Assembly: GCF_009766065.1 (NCBI RefSeq) | Contig: NZ_LMUE01000009.1 | Span: 532,196-596,195 of the forward strand | Direction: 5' to 3' | DNA length: 64,000 nt | Origin: Dyella sp. S184 | Lineage (GTDB): Bacteria; Pseudomonadota; Gammaproteobacteria; Xanthomonadales; Rhodanobacteraceae | In this document: in pieces, positions 20,142 through 29,637 of the stretch | Layout: every line of letters starts with the position of its first letter | Position numbering within the stretch: position 1 is the first letter of the stretch | The notes under the pieces: generated by a model | Told to the model about the DNA's origin: nothing | What the model saw: the letters and a program-made list of their open reading frames with translations, nothing else | Database searches by the model: none | Translations under genes and position numbers: made by a program

Positions 20142-20427
20142 GGAATGGGGGTGCGCAGATACAGCTAAGAACCAAGATGTACACGAGGCCGGATGGAAGC
20201 ATCGCAGCCGATTCGCCGCGATACGATCTGACGGACTTTGACCATAACGCAGCGCATGCGTGCACCCTAATGATTCCGCTGGATCGCTGCGAATCGCCAG
20301 TGCATGCAGCTCACCCCGAAACTGTCTTGGCGCTGGCCGCAGGACAGATGGTGTAATAGGGATATGCTGGCACTCACTCCGCAGGCGTAGCCGGCGCCTC
20401 GTCAACCTGAAAGGTGACTAAGATGGC

Positions 20428-21123
20428 ATGCCCGCTTGCCCGCGAATTAGCATGAGAATTCCACATCGGCAAGCACACGTTCTGCTCGCCGCGCTATTGT
20501 TCAGTGCAAACGCTGGCGCCGAAACGCCCGTCACAATTGTCATGTACGGCGACTCAACAACTTGGGGCAAGACGCTCCTGCATGGTGCGTATTCGCAGTC
20601 GCCGACGAATGAGCCGGGCGAGCTTCAACGCATGTTCGATGAAGCGGGGGAGCATGTCGTTGTCAAGAATCGAGGGGTCAGCGGACTGAGCTGCCTAGAT
20701 TTTTTGCAAGGCAGGCCATTCCACGGCCTGGACGCTTGGGATGTCGAAATGAAGCGCTCAAACGCTGACATCGTTGTGATGAATGTGGGGATCAATGATG
20801 TATTGCTTCGTCCTGGCGCAGGCATTTCAGACTGCTACGCAAGGCTTTCGGCAATCGCCAAGGCAAACGGCAAAATCTTCGTGATCGAGACACCGAACCC
20901 CGTTGCCTATTTCTGGAATGCCCGCGTCGGTCGAGTTGCGGCGCAAGGGCGAGATGCCGGCCTGGTCGTAATTGACCAATGGACGGCCATTCAGAAGATA
21001 CCCAATTGGCGCTCCATGCTTTCAGACGGCGTACACCCCGACGCAGCCCTGTATCAGCGAAAGGCTGCGATTTCGTTCCCGACACTGGACGGCATCGTTA
21101 AAAGCGTCACCAAGACCCGGTAA
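20428..21123 (+). CDS. exported SGNH/GDSL-family hydrolase
   Basis: This 231-residue protein has a signal peptide (VLLAALLFSANAGA, cleavage before ETPV). SGNH block I is MYGDSTTWG with the nucleophilic serine, block III is MNVGINDVL with the oxyanion Asn, and block V is DGVHPDA with the catalytic Asp and His. Such enzymes deacylate carbohydrates, lipids or thioesters in the periplasm or outside the cell; the substrate here is unknown. The start is ambiguous: ATG 20428 has aaggtg 11 bases upstream, ATG 20452 gives a tighter signal peptide. It is the only gene in the tRNA-Asn islet, and its composition is lower in GC than the neighbours. Confidence 0.85.
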   Translation: MPACPRISMRIPHRQAHVLLAALLFSANAGAETPVTIVMYGDSTTWGKTLLHGAYSQSPTNEPGELQRMFDEAGEHVVVKNRGVSGLSCLDFLQGRPFHGLDAWDVEMKRSNADIVVMNVGINDVLLRPGAGISDCYARLSAIAKANGKIFVIETPNPVAYFWNARVGRVAAQGRDAGLVVIDQWTAIQKIPNWRSMLSDGVHPDAALYQRKAAISFPTLDGIVKSVTKTR

Positions 21124-21136
21124 CCCCTGCTGGTGA

Positions 21137-21147
21137 TTGATTTATAC
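21137..21147 (+). repeat. arm-site-like repeat, copy 3
   Basis: TTGATTTATAC, identical to 20131-20141, lies just inside the right end of the islet between the hydrolase stop and the tRNA terminator. Confidence 0.45.
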
Positions 21148-21152
21148 AGCGG

Positions 21153-21186
21153 CCAAAAATAAGGCCCTGCATCGCTGCAAGGCCTT
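21153..21186 (-). terminator. terminator of tRNA-Asn
   Basis: The stem aaggccctgca / tgcaaggcctt has one mismatch and a 4-base loop. On the minus strand it is followed by ATTTTTGG. It lies inside the islet, so the element brought its own terminator when it replaced the tRNA 3' end. Confidence 0.8.
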
Positions 21187-21194
21187 GGTATAAC

Positions 21195-21271
21195 TGGCGC
21201 CCGAAGCTGGACTCGAACCAGCGACCCCCTGATTAACAGTCAAGTGCTCTAACCAGCTGAGCTATTCGGGC
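21195..21271 (-). tRNA. tRNA-Asn (GTT anticodon)
   Basis: This is a 77-base cloverleaf with encoded CCA. The acceptor is GCCCGAA/TTCGGGC with discriminator G, the D stem GCTC/GAGC, the anticodon loop CTGTTAA with anticodon GTT, and the T arm GCTGG-TTCGAGT-CCAGC. The tRNA is intact, with its 3' end supplied by the integrated islet; the old 3' end lies at 20013-20047. Confidence 0.96.
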
Positions 21272-21342
21272 GTGAGCTGCGTAGTTTGTCGGGGCTGCGA
21301 CCAGCTGTCAAGCCATTGCGGGCGAATCAGCGGGCTGAATTA

Positions 21343-22743
21343 TCAGCTCGTGATGACCCGATAGCACGGCACGTACATCGCGCCGCCGGGTAGCTTCATG
21401 CGGTGCTGTTCGACGAACGCCTGCAGCAGTTTGTCGAGCGCACGCATGATGTCTGCATCGCCGTCGATCTCGAACGGGCCGGACTGCTCGATCGCCTGCA
21501 CGCCCTCTTCCTTTACGTTGCCCGCGACGATGCCGGAGAAGGCGCGACGCAGATCCGCCGCCAGTTCATGCCGCGGACGATCGCGATGGATCTGCAATGC
21601 ACGCATGGCCTCGTGGGTGGGACGGAACGGCGTCTGGAATACCAACGGGATCTGCAATGCCCAGTTGAAGAAGAACGCATCCTTGGTGTCCAGCCGATTG
21701 TGGCGCACCTTGTCGATGCCTTTCACCATCGCCCGCGCCACCGAAGCCGGATCATCCACAATGATCTGGTAGTGCTGCGCCGCTTCGTCGCCGAGAGCCA
21801 GCCGCAAGAAACGGTCGATCTGCTCGAAATATGCAGCCGATTGCCGCGGGCCAGTGAAGATCAATGGGAACGGCGTACCAGCGTTGTCCGGATGCAACAG
21901 GATACCCAGCAGGTACAGGATTTCCTCGGCCGTGCCGACGCCACCAGGGAACACGATGATGCCGTGGCCCATGCGCACGAACGCCTCGAGCCGCTTCTCG
22001 ATATCCGGCATGATCACCAGGTGGTTGACGATCGGATTCGGCGATTCTGCGGCGATGATGCCCGGCTCGGTGATCCCGATATAACGGTTGTTGCGTCGGC
22101 GTTGCTTGGCGTGTGCGATGGTTGCGCCCTTCATGGGGCCCTTCATCGCGCCCGGACCGCAACCGGTGCAGATATCCATTCCTCGCAGACCAAGCTGGTA
22201 ACCGACCAGCTTGGTGTACTCGTATTCCTCACGCGAGATCGAATGGCCGCCCCAGCACACCACCAGGTTGGGGTCGATGTTCGGCTTCAGGATACGCGCA
22301 TTGCGCAGGATCTCGAACACGCCTTGGGTCAGCCCGGCCGAGCCTCCCAGGTCGATGCCGATCTGTTCCAGCTGGGTCGAGACGTAAACGATGTCGCGTA
22401 CCACCGCCACCAGCAACTCGTTGATACCGCGGATGATCTGGCCATCCACAAACGCCTGCGCCGGCGCATGGCTGAGTTCGATCTTGATGCCGCGATCCTG
22501 CTGCAGCACCTGGATATCGAAATCCGGGTACTGCTCGAGGATCGCCCGTGGATCGTCACTGACGCTACCCGAGGTCAACACCGCCAGCGCGCAGCGGCGC
22601 AGCAGCGCATGCAGGCCCGAATCACTCGCACCGCGCAGGCGCACCACTTCGTTGCGGGAAAGGATATCGAGCCCGCCGACCGGCGAGATGCGCGCGCTGA
22701 CGGTGGCTGACTTGTCGCGCGTGGCGGTGTTTGTATCGTTCAT
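21343..22743 (-). CDS. ppnN: pyrimidine/purine nucleotide 5'-monophosphate nucleosidase (PpnN, LOG family)
   Basis: This 466-residue cytosolic enzyme splits nucleoside monophosphates into base and ribose 5-phosphate and in E. coli is controlled by (p)ppGpp. The LOG core reads GCGPGAMKGPMKGA and then FPGGVGTAEEILYLLG, the nucleotide-binding signature. Flanking N- and C-terminal domains give the long PpnN (YgdH) form rather than the short LOG protein. ATG 22743 has aggag ten bases upstream. Longer starts up to 22866 would run into the terminator at 22848-22876, which argues against them. Confidence 0.93.
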   Translation of the reverse strand: MNDTNTATRDKSATVSARISPVGGLDILSRNEVVRLRGASDSGLHALLRRCALAVLTSGSVSDDPRAILEQYPDFDIQVLQQDRGIKIELSHAPAQAFVDGQIIRGINELLVAVVRDIVYVSTQLEQIGIDLGGSAGLTQGVFEILRNARILKPNIDPNLVVCWGGHSISREEYEYTKLVGYQLGLRGMDICTGCGPGAMKGPMKGATIAHAKQRRRNNRYIGITEPGIIAAESPNPIVNHLVIMPDIEKRLEAFVRMGHGIIVFPGGVGTAEEILYLLGILLHPDNAGTPFPLIFTGPRQSAAYFEQIDRFLRLALGDEAAQHYQIIVDDPASVARAMVKGIDKVRHNRLDTKDAFFFNWALQIPLVFQTPFRPTHEAMRALQIHRDRPRHELAADLRRAFSGIVAGNVKEEGVQAIEQSGPFEIDGDADIMRALDKLLQAFVEQHRMKLPGGAMYVPCYRVITS

Positions 22744-22847
22744 CCGAATCATTCTCCTGACCGCGTGGTTCGCGGCATATATTCCGTCATCAATCGTGTG
22801 CCGACCGGATAGCTTCACGCGCCGCTCCAGCACCGTCAAGCGCGCAC

Positions 22848-22876
22848 AAAAAGCCGGCGCCCACAAGGGCGCCGGC
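22848..22876 (-). terminator. Rho-independent terminator after the Oar-like receptor
   Basis: A perfect 10-bp stem (gccggcgccc / gggcgccggc) with loop acaa is followed on the minus strand by TTTTTG. It lies 24 bases after the receptor stop and separates it from ppnN. Confidence 0.9.
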
Positions 22877-22899
22877 AGCTGTATCTAACTTCCGATGAA

Positions 22900-25800
22900 T
22901 CAGAAGGTGTACTTCACCGTCAACTGCACGGACCAGCGCTGGGCCAGATCGTCACCGTTGTTGATATAGGTGGGCACAGCCAACGGGCTGTAGTGACCGT
23001 TCTGGCTGTAGTTGGTGCAGGTGGCCGCACCGCCGCAATCGATGTTGTAGATGTACTTGCCGGTCGTCGGATCGACTCCGTAGAAATCGGCCAGTGCGCG
23101 GCCACCCGGGAACGCCACACGCTTCTCGATGCCCCAGTTCTTGTTGAGCAGGTTGGTGAAATTGTAGACATCCAGCTTGATCAGGCCCTTGTTGCCCTTG
23201 AAGAGACCCGGGATTTCCTGACTGAAGCTCAGGTCGAGCTGGTTGATCCAGCCCGCGCGATCGCCATTGCGCTTGGCAATCTGGCCCTGATGATCCTTCA
23301 AGTAGTCGTTGTGCTGGATGTAGTCGTAGAACTCCTGGATCAACGCCGGATTGGTGCCTGGGCGGAACTCCACCTGACCCGGCTTCGGAATGAAGGCCAG
23401 ATCGTTGGTGAAGGTGTCACCGTTGGCATCATTGCCGAACGACCAGCTATACGGATATGCGGAGTGGCCATCGAAGAACGCGCTGGCGCTGGTCACATAA
23501 TCGCCGAAGAAGTGATGCTGCCAGTTCAGTGCAGCGATCACCCGCTTGGGCACGGAGTAATTCGACACACTGGCCACGTTCTCGTTCGAGTTGGCGACGT
23601 AGTTGTACTTGTAGTTCGACGACGCCACGCTCGACGTGCCCGGATTCACTTCGGTCGCGCGACTCAGCGTGAAACCGACCATTCCGGACCACTCGTTGCT
23701 GAACGACTTCTTCAACTGCAGGGTCAGGCTGTCGGCCTTGCCGCGGTTGCTGTCCGCCAAATTGATCGTATTTGCGCTGAAGGCCGCATTGGAGTTGTAG
23801 ACCGACTGCTGGCCGGTGGCCTTGGGGTCGCCATTGACCAGCTTGTAGTAGGTGTTGCGGCCATCCGGCAACTGCCCGGTGGGTGCGCCCAGGTTGATCG
23901 CCTGATACCAGATCGCATCGCGTTGAATGATGTGCTCGTAGTCGGCGGTAGCCACCAGACCCCACCACGGCAGTTCCTTGTCGAAGCCCAGGCTGAGCTT
24001 CCATGCACTGGGAATCAGGAACCCGGGCGAGATCGTGTTGACTGTCATCGCGCCGGAGCCCGTGGGTCCGTTGTTCTGCGCGTACGGGTTCGGACTGAAC
24101 GGCGGCAGGTTGGCGTTGCACGGCGCCTTCTGCGTCGGGCCGCAGTTGTACTGCGTCTGGGTGATGCCCGAGTTGGAGAAGATGTTGCCGATCCACACGC
24201 CCGGCGGGTTCGATACGAACAGGCCGGCGCCGCCACGCAACTGCATCATGCGCTCGGTGTCGAAAGCGTAGTTGAACGACATGCGCGGCTGCACCACGCG
24301 GTTGCCGTTGATCGTGGTCTGGTTGGTGCGGCCAAAACCGCCCGTGGCCTGGTTCGGATTGTTGCCCATGCCAGGGACGCCCGGCGCTGCGGCAAACGCA
24401 GCGTTGTACAGCGGCCGGTCGCTCATTAGCGGAATGTCCACACGCACACCGTACTGCAGCGACAAGTTATGGTTGACCTGCCAGGTGTCCTGCAGGAACA
24501 CACCGTACTGGGTCAGGTCATAGGCGGCCGCGGTTTGTGCCAGATCCAGCCCATTGGCCGGACGGTTGTAGTAATACTGGTAGTAGTTGCCAGCAAGGAA
24601 ATTCTGCAGGCCGGTATTCTTGCTGCCCTTCAGATCTTCGAAGGTGTAGCTGCCGAACAGGTTCTGCACGAACAGGTTGTAGTACTTGTCCTTCTCGAAA
24701 TCGACACCGCCCTTCACCGTGTGATCGCCGAGGAACAGCGTACCGGCCCACGCCGCATTCAGGGTATTCACCTTGAGCACGTTGGCCTGGCTGGAGTACT
24801 CGGTACCGAATTCCACCGATGGGCCGCCGTACGCCACCGGATAAACCTTGATATCGGGCATCGGGGTGCCGGTGTAGGGGCCTCGATTCTGCACGAAGTC
24901 GGAATACGACACCGTGGTGTCGCTGGAGAACATGTCCGACCAGTCATCGTAGAAATGCAGTGCATAGTTCTTGTTGTCGACGGCGGTCTTGTACCAGCCA
25001 CTGGAGAGCACCAGGTTGGTCGTGCTGCCGGTGATGATCGGCTTGGTCTCCTTGGTCTCGGTATAGGTGAAGCTGGCGCGGTGGTCGTTGCTGATGTTCC
25101 AGTCGATCTTGGCCAGGTAACGTTTGTCGAGCAGGTTCGAGTTGCCGCCGCCGACCGAGCCGATATCCGTCAAGCCATACGTCGCCGCCGCGTCACGCAC
25201 CTGCTGCACCTGCGCAGAAGTCAGGCCAGCGATCGGTGAGGTCGCGCCGGAGTCGGCCGGCCCTTATGGACTGCCAGGACCAATCTGGGTGCTCTTTTCG
25301 TACGAGGCGAAGAAGAACAGCTTGTCCTTGATGATCGGACCACCAACGGTGGCGCCACCTGTCCACTGACGCGCGAATCCGGCGTACGGCGCGCCAGTCT
25401 GGTTGTCGCCGATCATCTTGTCGTTCTGGTACACGTAATACACGGAACCGTGGAAATCGTTGGTGCCGCTCTTGGTCACCGCATTCACCGTGGCACCCAG
25501 GCCGCGGCGGTTGGCCACGTCGTAGTTCGCGGTGGAGATGTTGTATTCCTGGATCGTGTCCTGCGAGATCGGCGTGCCCAGCGTCGGCAGGCCGTTCGCA
25601 TTCAGGCCGAACGGATCGTTGGCACTGATCGAGTCGACGGTAATGTTGTTGTAGCGGCTGTTCTGGCCGTTGGCGGAAATTTCGCCACGGGCGCGGTCAG
25701 TGATGACTACACGCGGATCCATGCGCACGATGTTCTGGATCGAACGACCCGGTGTCGGCTGGGCGTTCAGTTCAGCGAGCGAGACATTGGTGCTGATGCC

Positions 25801-26229
25801 CTTGTTGTCCGACGAGAACGTCTGCGCCAGTGCATTGGCCGACACCGACACGCCAGTCAGATCTTTCGCATCCTTCGCCTGAGTGCCGCCACTCACGGTC
25901 AGATTGACCGGAGTTTCCTGGGCCAGTTGCAGGTAGACATTGCTCTGCTCGACCTTGGTCACGCCGTCCTTGGAGACGGTCACGTCGAACGGGCCACCCA
26001 CGCGCAGGCCCTGTGCCGCATAGCGGCCATCGGCGTCGGTCGTGGTGACCTTGGTGGTGCCTGACGGCTCGTGCACGATCTGCACGGTGGCACCGGCAAC
26101 CGGCTGTCCGTTGGCGTCCAGCACACGACCGGAGATCGCGGAGGAGGTGTCTTGTGCAAGGACCGGTGAAGAGGCGAGCAGCCCAGCGATGGCCAGCGGC
26201 AGAAGCTTTGTGCGAATAGTACTTTTCAT
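22900..26229 (-). pseudogene. Oar-like TonB-dependent receptor interrupted by an in-frame stop
   Basis: The two halves are in one reading frame: 321 residues (26229-25264) end in TAA at 25264-25266, and the same frame continues to 22900, for about 1109 residues in total. The first half has a signal peptide (LAIAGLLASSPVLAQ), a carboxypeptidase-regulatory-like beta-sandwich (about 30-110, AISGRVLDANGQPVAGATV) and a plug domain (RSIQNIVRMDPRVVIT). The rest is the outer-membrane barrel ending in VQLTVKYTF, with the terminal Phe used for barrel insertion. Bases around the stop give GSP-stop-GPADSG, so a TAC or TAT tyrosine codon is the likely ancestor. A GTG at 25209 could restart translation, but without signal or plug. 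Sequencing error is possible. Confidence 0.8.
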
Positions 26230-26474
26230 CGAACATCGACCCTATGGTGGTTCGCAAGAAATAACGAATCAAGGCGACAAAGAAACCACTCGCCCGTCAG
26301 ATTTCTCTGCAAGACGATGATTTTTGTTTTGTTTCCCTGAAAGAAGCTGGCTAAGGCCTGGCTACCTTGGCTTCGCCAGATCGGCCTAAAGTTACGCGCA
26401 GAATATTACAAATTCGTAAGTATTTGCCATACTCGTAATTTTTTGCAGTTCTGTCAAAGGGTTGCAGCACCCGC
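26230..26474. other. AT-rich upstream region of the Oar-like receptor
   Basis: There is no gene here. The region between the second receptor's terminator and the first receptor's start is much richer in A+T than its surroundings, with runs such as ttttgttttg, and is presumably the receptor promoter and leader. No Fur box or other known operator is recognisable by eye. Confidence 0.5.
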
Positions 26475-26502
26475 AAAAAAGCCGGCGCCCGAAGGCGCCG
26501 GC
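26475..26502 (-). terminator. Rho-independent terminator after the second TonB receptor
   Basis: A 9-bp perfect stem (gccggcgcc / ggcgccggc) with loop cgaa is followed on the minus strand by TTTTTTGCGG. It lies 46 bases past the stop of the receptor gene at 26549. Confidence 0.9.
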
Positions 26503-26548
26503 CTGATGAGCCACGCAGTGCCTGCCGTGGGTATGAGCTTTTTGTTTC

Positions 26549-29002
26549 TTAGAAGAACGAGGCGCCGAAAGTCACCATGACCGTACGGCCCTCCAGCAGC
26601 GAGTAGTAGGGTTCCGCCGCATACAGGGTCGTGCCGTTCTGGTCCTTGATGTTGGTCGGATTGGCCGCGAGGAACGCCGTGATGTTGTTCGCGTTGGTGA
26701 GCGCCTGGCGATCGGCAAGGTTGAACATGTTGAGCTTGATATACGGCTTGGTGAACCATGACGAGAAGTCCTGGAACTTCCAGCCAGCACTCAGGTTGAG
26801 CGTGGCGTAGCCGCCCACCTGCTGCGTATTGGACCAGTCACCCCAGATCGGACCACGATACTTCTCGTCCAGGCTGGCCCAGAACGGCCCCTGGTCGTAG
26901 CTCACCCGCACGAAGCCCATGTTCTTCGGCGTATTCAGCAGGGTCTTGCCCTGGGTATCGTAGATGCCGTCACCTTCCGAATTGAGGTTATCTTCCAGGG
27001 TCGCCTTGGTGTACGCGTAGGAGCCATACACGGTCCAGCTCGGCGTGATCTTGTAGCTGGCTTCGGTATTCAGGCCGCGCATATGCACTTCGGGCAAGGC
27101 CAGGTAAACCGTCGCGAAGCTCACTTCATCGAAGCCGGATATCTGCTTGTTGGTGAGATTGGACGCGTAGGCGTCGACGCTGGCCGAGAACGTGTCGTTG
27201 TAGAAGCGCCAGCCCAGATCCGCCGTGCTCGCCGTCTCCGGCTTGTTGAGGAAGTTGGCCGCCGGCGCCGTCTGGCCCGGATAACTTGCCGAGGCGTCAT
27301 TTTGCAGGGTGGCGCCATTGATCGGTGCGCGGAATGTCTTGCCCCAGCCGAAGTAGAACTGGTTCTGTTCGTTCAGCTGATATTTGACACCGGCGGTCGG
27401 GCTCACCTTGTGGAAAGTCGCGCTGACGCCGGCAATGCCGTATTCCGTGTCGTAGCCCTTTACCGAACCCGGGTACTCATAGTCGAAGCCAGTGCGGTTC
27501 ACCCAGAGGTAGGAGGCACCCGCCGTGATGGTCCACTGGTCATTCGGCGTCCAGGTGTCCGTGGCGAACACCTTGCGCGTTTCAGTGGTGGTGTACTCGT
27601 CGTAGGCCCGCTGTATCACGCCGCTCGGATAGCGGATCAGGTCCGTCTGGGCCCAGTTGTCGGAGGGAACACCCGTGAGCGGATCAGTCGGCGTGAACAC
27701 CTCACTTTGTTCCTGACGCGGACGCTCCCACCACACGCCATATTCGAGACTGTTGTTCTCACCGAAATCCTGATTCAACTTGGCGATCACACCAGGGCGC
27801 ATCGTGTAGGAGGTATTCAGCGAATACGCCAGAGCCTTGTTGTTCTTGCCACCGATGATCCCGTCGCCGTTGAGATCCTGGTTGGCGTATTGATACTCGT
27901 TGACCGTCGACGTCGATTCAGTGAATACAGCGCCACCGCCACCGCCGCCGAAGCCGTACTGGAAGTAAGGCACCACCGAGAGACGCAGGTTGTCGCTCAG
28001 CTTGAACTCGCCATCCATGCTGACCAGCCAGCTGCGGAACGGATTGGTGTGCAGCAGGTAGAAATTCTTGTCGGTGGTCGTGTTACCCGTCAGTGTCGGG
28101 TTGTAGCTCTGGTTGTAATCCTGCTGAGCCTGCGCCTTGGTCAGACTCTGGTATTCGTCGGTGAACTCGCGGTTGTACTGGAATGATGCCGAGATCGAGT
28201 TATTGTCGTCGATGGTCCACAGCGACTTGCCGTCCACCTTGGTCACGTTCTGGTCGCCGGGACCACGCCACAGGTCGGCACTGTTGTTGGAATAGGACAA
28301 CCACGAACGCACCGGACCGGTATCGCCGGTATTCAGACGGAAGAAGGTGCGGCTGTAATCATTGCTGCCAAACGTCTGGCTGAAGTCCACGCCGGCCGTA
28401 TGCGAGGGGTCGAGGGTGACCCAGGCGATCGAACCGCCGGCCGCGCCGCCGATCGGAGTATCCACGTCCGGATAGCCCTGCAACACGGTGATGTCGCCAT
28501 AGTTCTCTGCGTCGCCGTACTCGGTCGAATAGACCTTGTAGTTGCCGCTGTCGTTGATCGGTGCGCCATTGACGGTGGTACCGATCTCGTCGCTGGTGAA
28601 GCCGCGGATGCTGTAGTTGCCGTTGGCGAGGCCGGTGTAGTCGTCAGTGGAAGCATCGACGCCCGGAATGCTGTCGATCATCTGCACGAACGTGCCGCCC
28701 GGTGCAGCCTTTTCGATCGCATCACGGGTGATCGTGGAAACTGCCTTGGGCGCGGTCTGCACCGACATCAAGCCTCCACCCAGCGACAACGACTGGGCCT
28801 GCACCTGCACGGCCGTCAGCTGCTGTACGCGCTTGGTGTCGTTCGAGGTAGTTGTGTTGGAGGTGCTCGATGCGCTGGCACGCTGTACGGACGTCTGGGG
28901 GGCAGCCGCGGGTGCCTGATCCGGCGCGCTCTGCGCCGTGGCTGCACCGATGCTCATGCAGCAAGCAAGCGCAATTGATGCCGATAGATAGGTTCGTTTC
29001 AT
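26549..29002 (-). CDS. TonB-dependent receptor
   Basis: This 817-residue outer-membrane receptor has a signal peptide (MKRTYLSASIALACC, cleavage near ATAQ) and a low-complexity Ser/Thr/Asn stretch at about 40-60. The plug domain starts VQQLTAVQVQAQSLSLGGG and includes NGNYSIRGFTSDEIGTTVNG. A roughly 600-residue beta-barrel ends in TVMVTFGASFF with a terminal Phe. The plug segment QMIDSIPGVDAS is typical of siderophore- or carbohydrate-type receptors; the ligand is not apparent. ATG 29002 is preceded by ggaatccata; ATG 29014 is an alternative. It sits beside a second receptor on the same strand, each with its own terminator. Confidence 0.93.
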   Translation of the reverse strand: MKRTYLSASIALACCMSIGAATAQSAPDQAPAAAPQTSVQRASASSTSNTTTSNDTKRVQQLTAVQVQAQSLSLGGGLMSVQTAPKAVSTITRDAIEKAAPGGTFVQMIDSIPGVDASTDDYTGLANGNYSIRGFTSDEIGTTVNGAPINDSGNYKVYSTEYGDAENYGDITVLQGYPDVDTPIGGAAGGSIAWVTLDPSHTAGVDFSQTFGSNDYSRTFFRLNTGDTGPVRSWLSYSNNSADLWRGPGDQNVTKVDGKSLWTIDDNNSISASFQYNREFTDEYQSLTKAQAQQDYNQSYNPTLTGNTTTDKNFYLLHTNPFRSWLVSMDGEFKLSDNLRLSVVPYFQYGFGGGGGGAVFTESTSTVNEYQYANQDLNGDGIIGGKNNKALAYSLNTSYTMRPGVIAKLNQDFGENNSLEYGVWWERPRQEQSEVFTPTDPLTGVPSDNWAQTDLIRYPSGVIQRAYDEYTTTETRKVFATDTWTPNDQWTITAGASYLWVNRTGFDYEYPGSVKGYDTEYGIAGVSATFHKVSPTAGVKYQLNEQNQFYFGWGKTFRAPINGATLQNDASASYPGQTAPAANFLNKPETASTADLGWRFYNDTFSASVDAYASNLTNKQISGFDEVSFATVYLALPEVHMRGLNTEASYKITPSWTVYGSYAYTKATLEDNLNSEGDGIYDTQGKTLLNTPKNMGFVRVSYDQGPFWASLDEKYRGPIWGDWSNTQQVGGYATLNLSAGWKFQDFSSWFTKPYIKLNMFNLADRQALTNANNITAFLAANPTNIKDQNGTTLYAAEPYYSLLEGRTVMVTFGASFF

Positions 29003-29637
29003 TATGGATTCCATCTCGCAAGTTCAAACAAATGAATGACCGGTTCAACGGCCGATCGCATAGCAGCCTTCTTCGTGGTCTTCCGAATCACTGGACATCC
29101 CTATTCGCTTATTCACGTCCAGCAACCATACGCAGGGGGAACTTTGGTAATTCGGAGCGTTCCAAGTGCCACTGTTAACTGGGTTAGAGCAATCTGATCA
29201 GTGCCGAAATCGTAAATTCGTGCGTACGTCTTTCATAAAAAGCGAAAGAAAAAACGCAAATTGCGGGCACAAAAAAACCCAACACGGCAGTCGGGCAAAA
29301 GTGTCAATTTTTCGAAATTACTTGTGATTATTCCGTGCCAATCACGCACGAATGGCATATAGCTGAAAGCTCTCCGCTATTGTCTTAGTTTTACCTTACA
29401 ACAATTTTACAACATTTCCAGTCGTCGACGATTGGCTTGAATGGCTATGCCATTTGCCACGGCAGGCCATAACGCACCGCCACGACCAGTGCCATGTCCT
29501 CATCCTGATGTCCCGTACATCATGGTCAGCGCTGGGCGCGACAGTCCTTTCGCCGATAGCACTTTCTGAGATCGCCACCCATCTCCGTGTACTGAGGCTG
29601 GCAATCACCGCACCGACCTGCCGAAGTACGGCTGCAA
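29003..29637. other. 635-base AT-rich gene-free region
   Basis: No frame here has a credible start, ribosome site and family match. The middle (29200-29420) is strongly AT-rich (24 of 60 bases are G+C in 29221-29280) and should hold the receptor promoter and leader. A minus-strand terminator lies at 29271-29295. On the minus strand ttgtaaaattgttgtaagg (about 29396-29414) repeats TTGTAA. Confidence 0.55.
29271..29295 (-). terminator. minus-strand terminator with no assigned gene
   Basis: On the minus strand, cccgac / gttggg form a 6-bp stem (one G-U pair) with a 6-base loop, followed by seven T's. The acyltransferase gene ends about 340 bases upstream of it, and the receptor starts about 270 bases downstream. 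It may end a long 3' UTR, a small RNA, or a regulated leader of the receptor. Confidence 0.6.

Larger units (their letters stand above)
20006..20427. other. gene-free left part of the tRNA-Asn islet
   Basis: After the tRNA remnant at 20013-20047 I see no supported gene until the SGNH hydrolase. Composition is lower in GC than the flanks: my hand count for 20041-20220 is 94 G+C of 180. The stretch holds two copies of a short repeat related to TTGATTTATAC. Confidence 0.55.
20048..21194. mobile_element. small genomic islet integrated at tRNA-Asn
   Basis: The segment is bounded by the duplicated tRNA-Asn 3' end (20013-20047 and 21195-21229). It has lower GC than its surroundings and contains one cargo gene, an exported SGNH hydrolase, plus a terminator for the restored tRNA. 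No integrase or excisionase is present, so it is either a decayed remnant or an element mobilised in trans. TTGATTTATAC occurs near both ends (20131-20141 and 21137-21147), with a 9/11 match at 20067-20077; these could be integrase arm sites. The element boundary is inferred from the repeats. Confidence 0.75.

Noticed and set aside
20048-20427. Possible integrase fragment in the islet
   Set aside because: I read all frames and found no tyrosine-recombinase box (R-H-R-Y pattern), only short frames without ribosome sites.
22993-24429. 478-codon plus-strand frame opposite the TonB receptor barrel
   Set aside because: It is a shadow of the receptor barrel, which has clear strand patterns and a C-terminal Phe.
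25209-25266. Frameshift between the two receptor halves
   Set aside because: Codon-by-codon reading shows both halves in one frame. The break is a single TAA, not an insertion or deletion.
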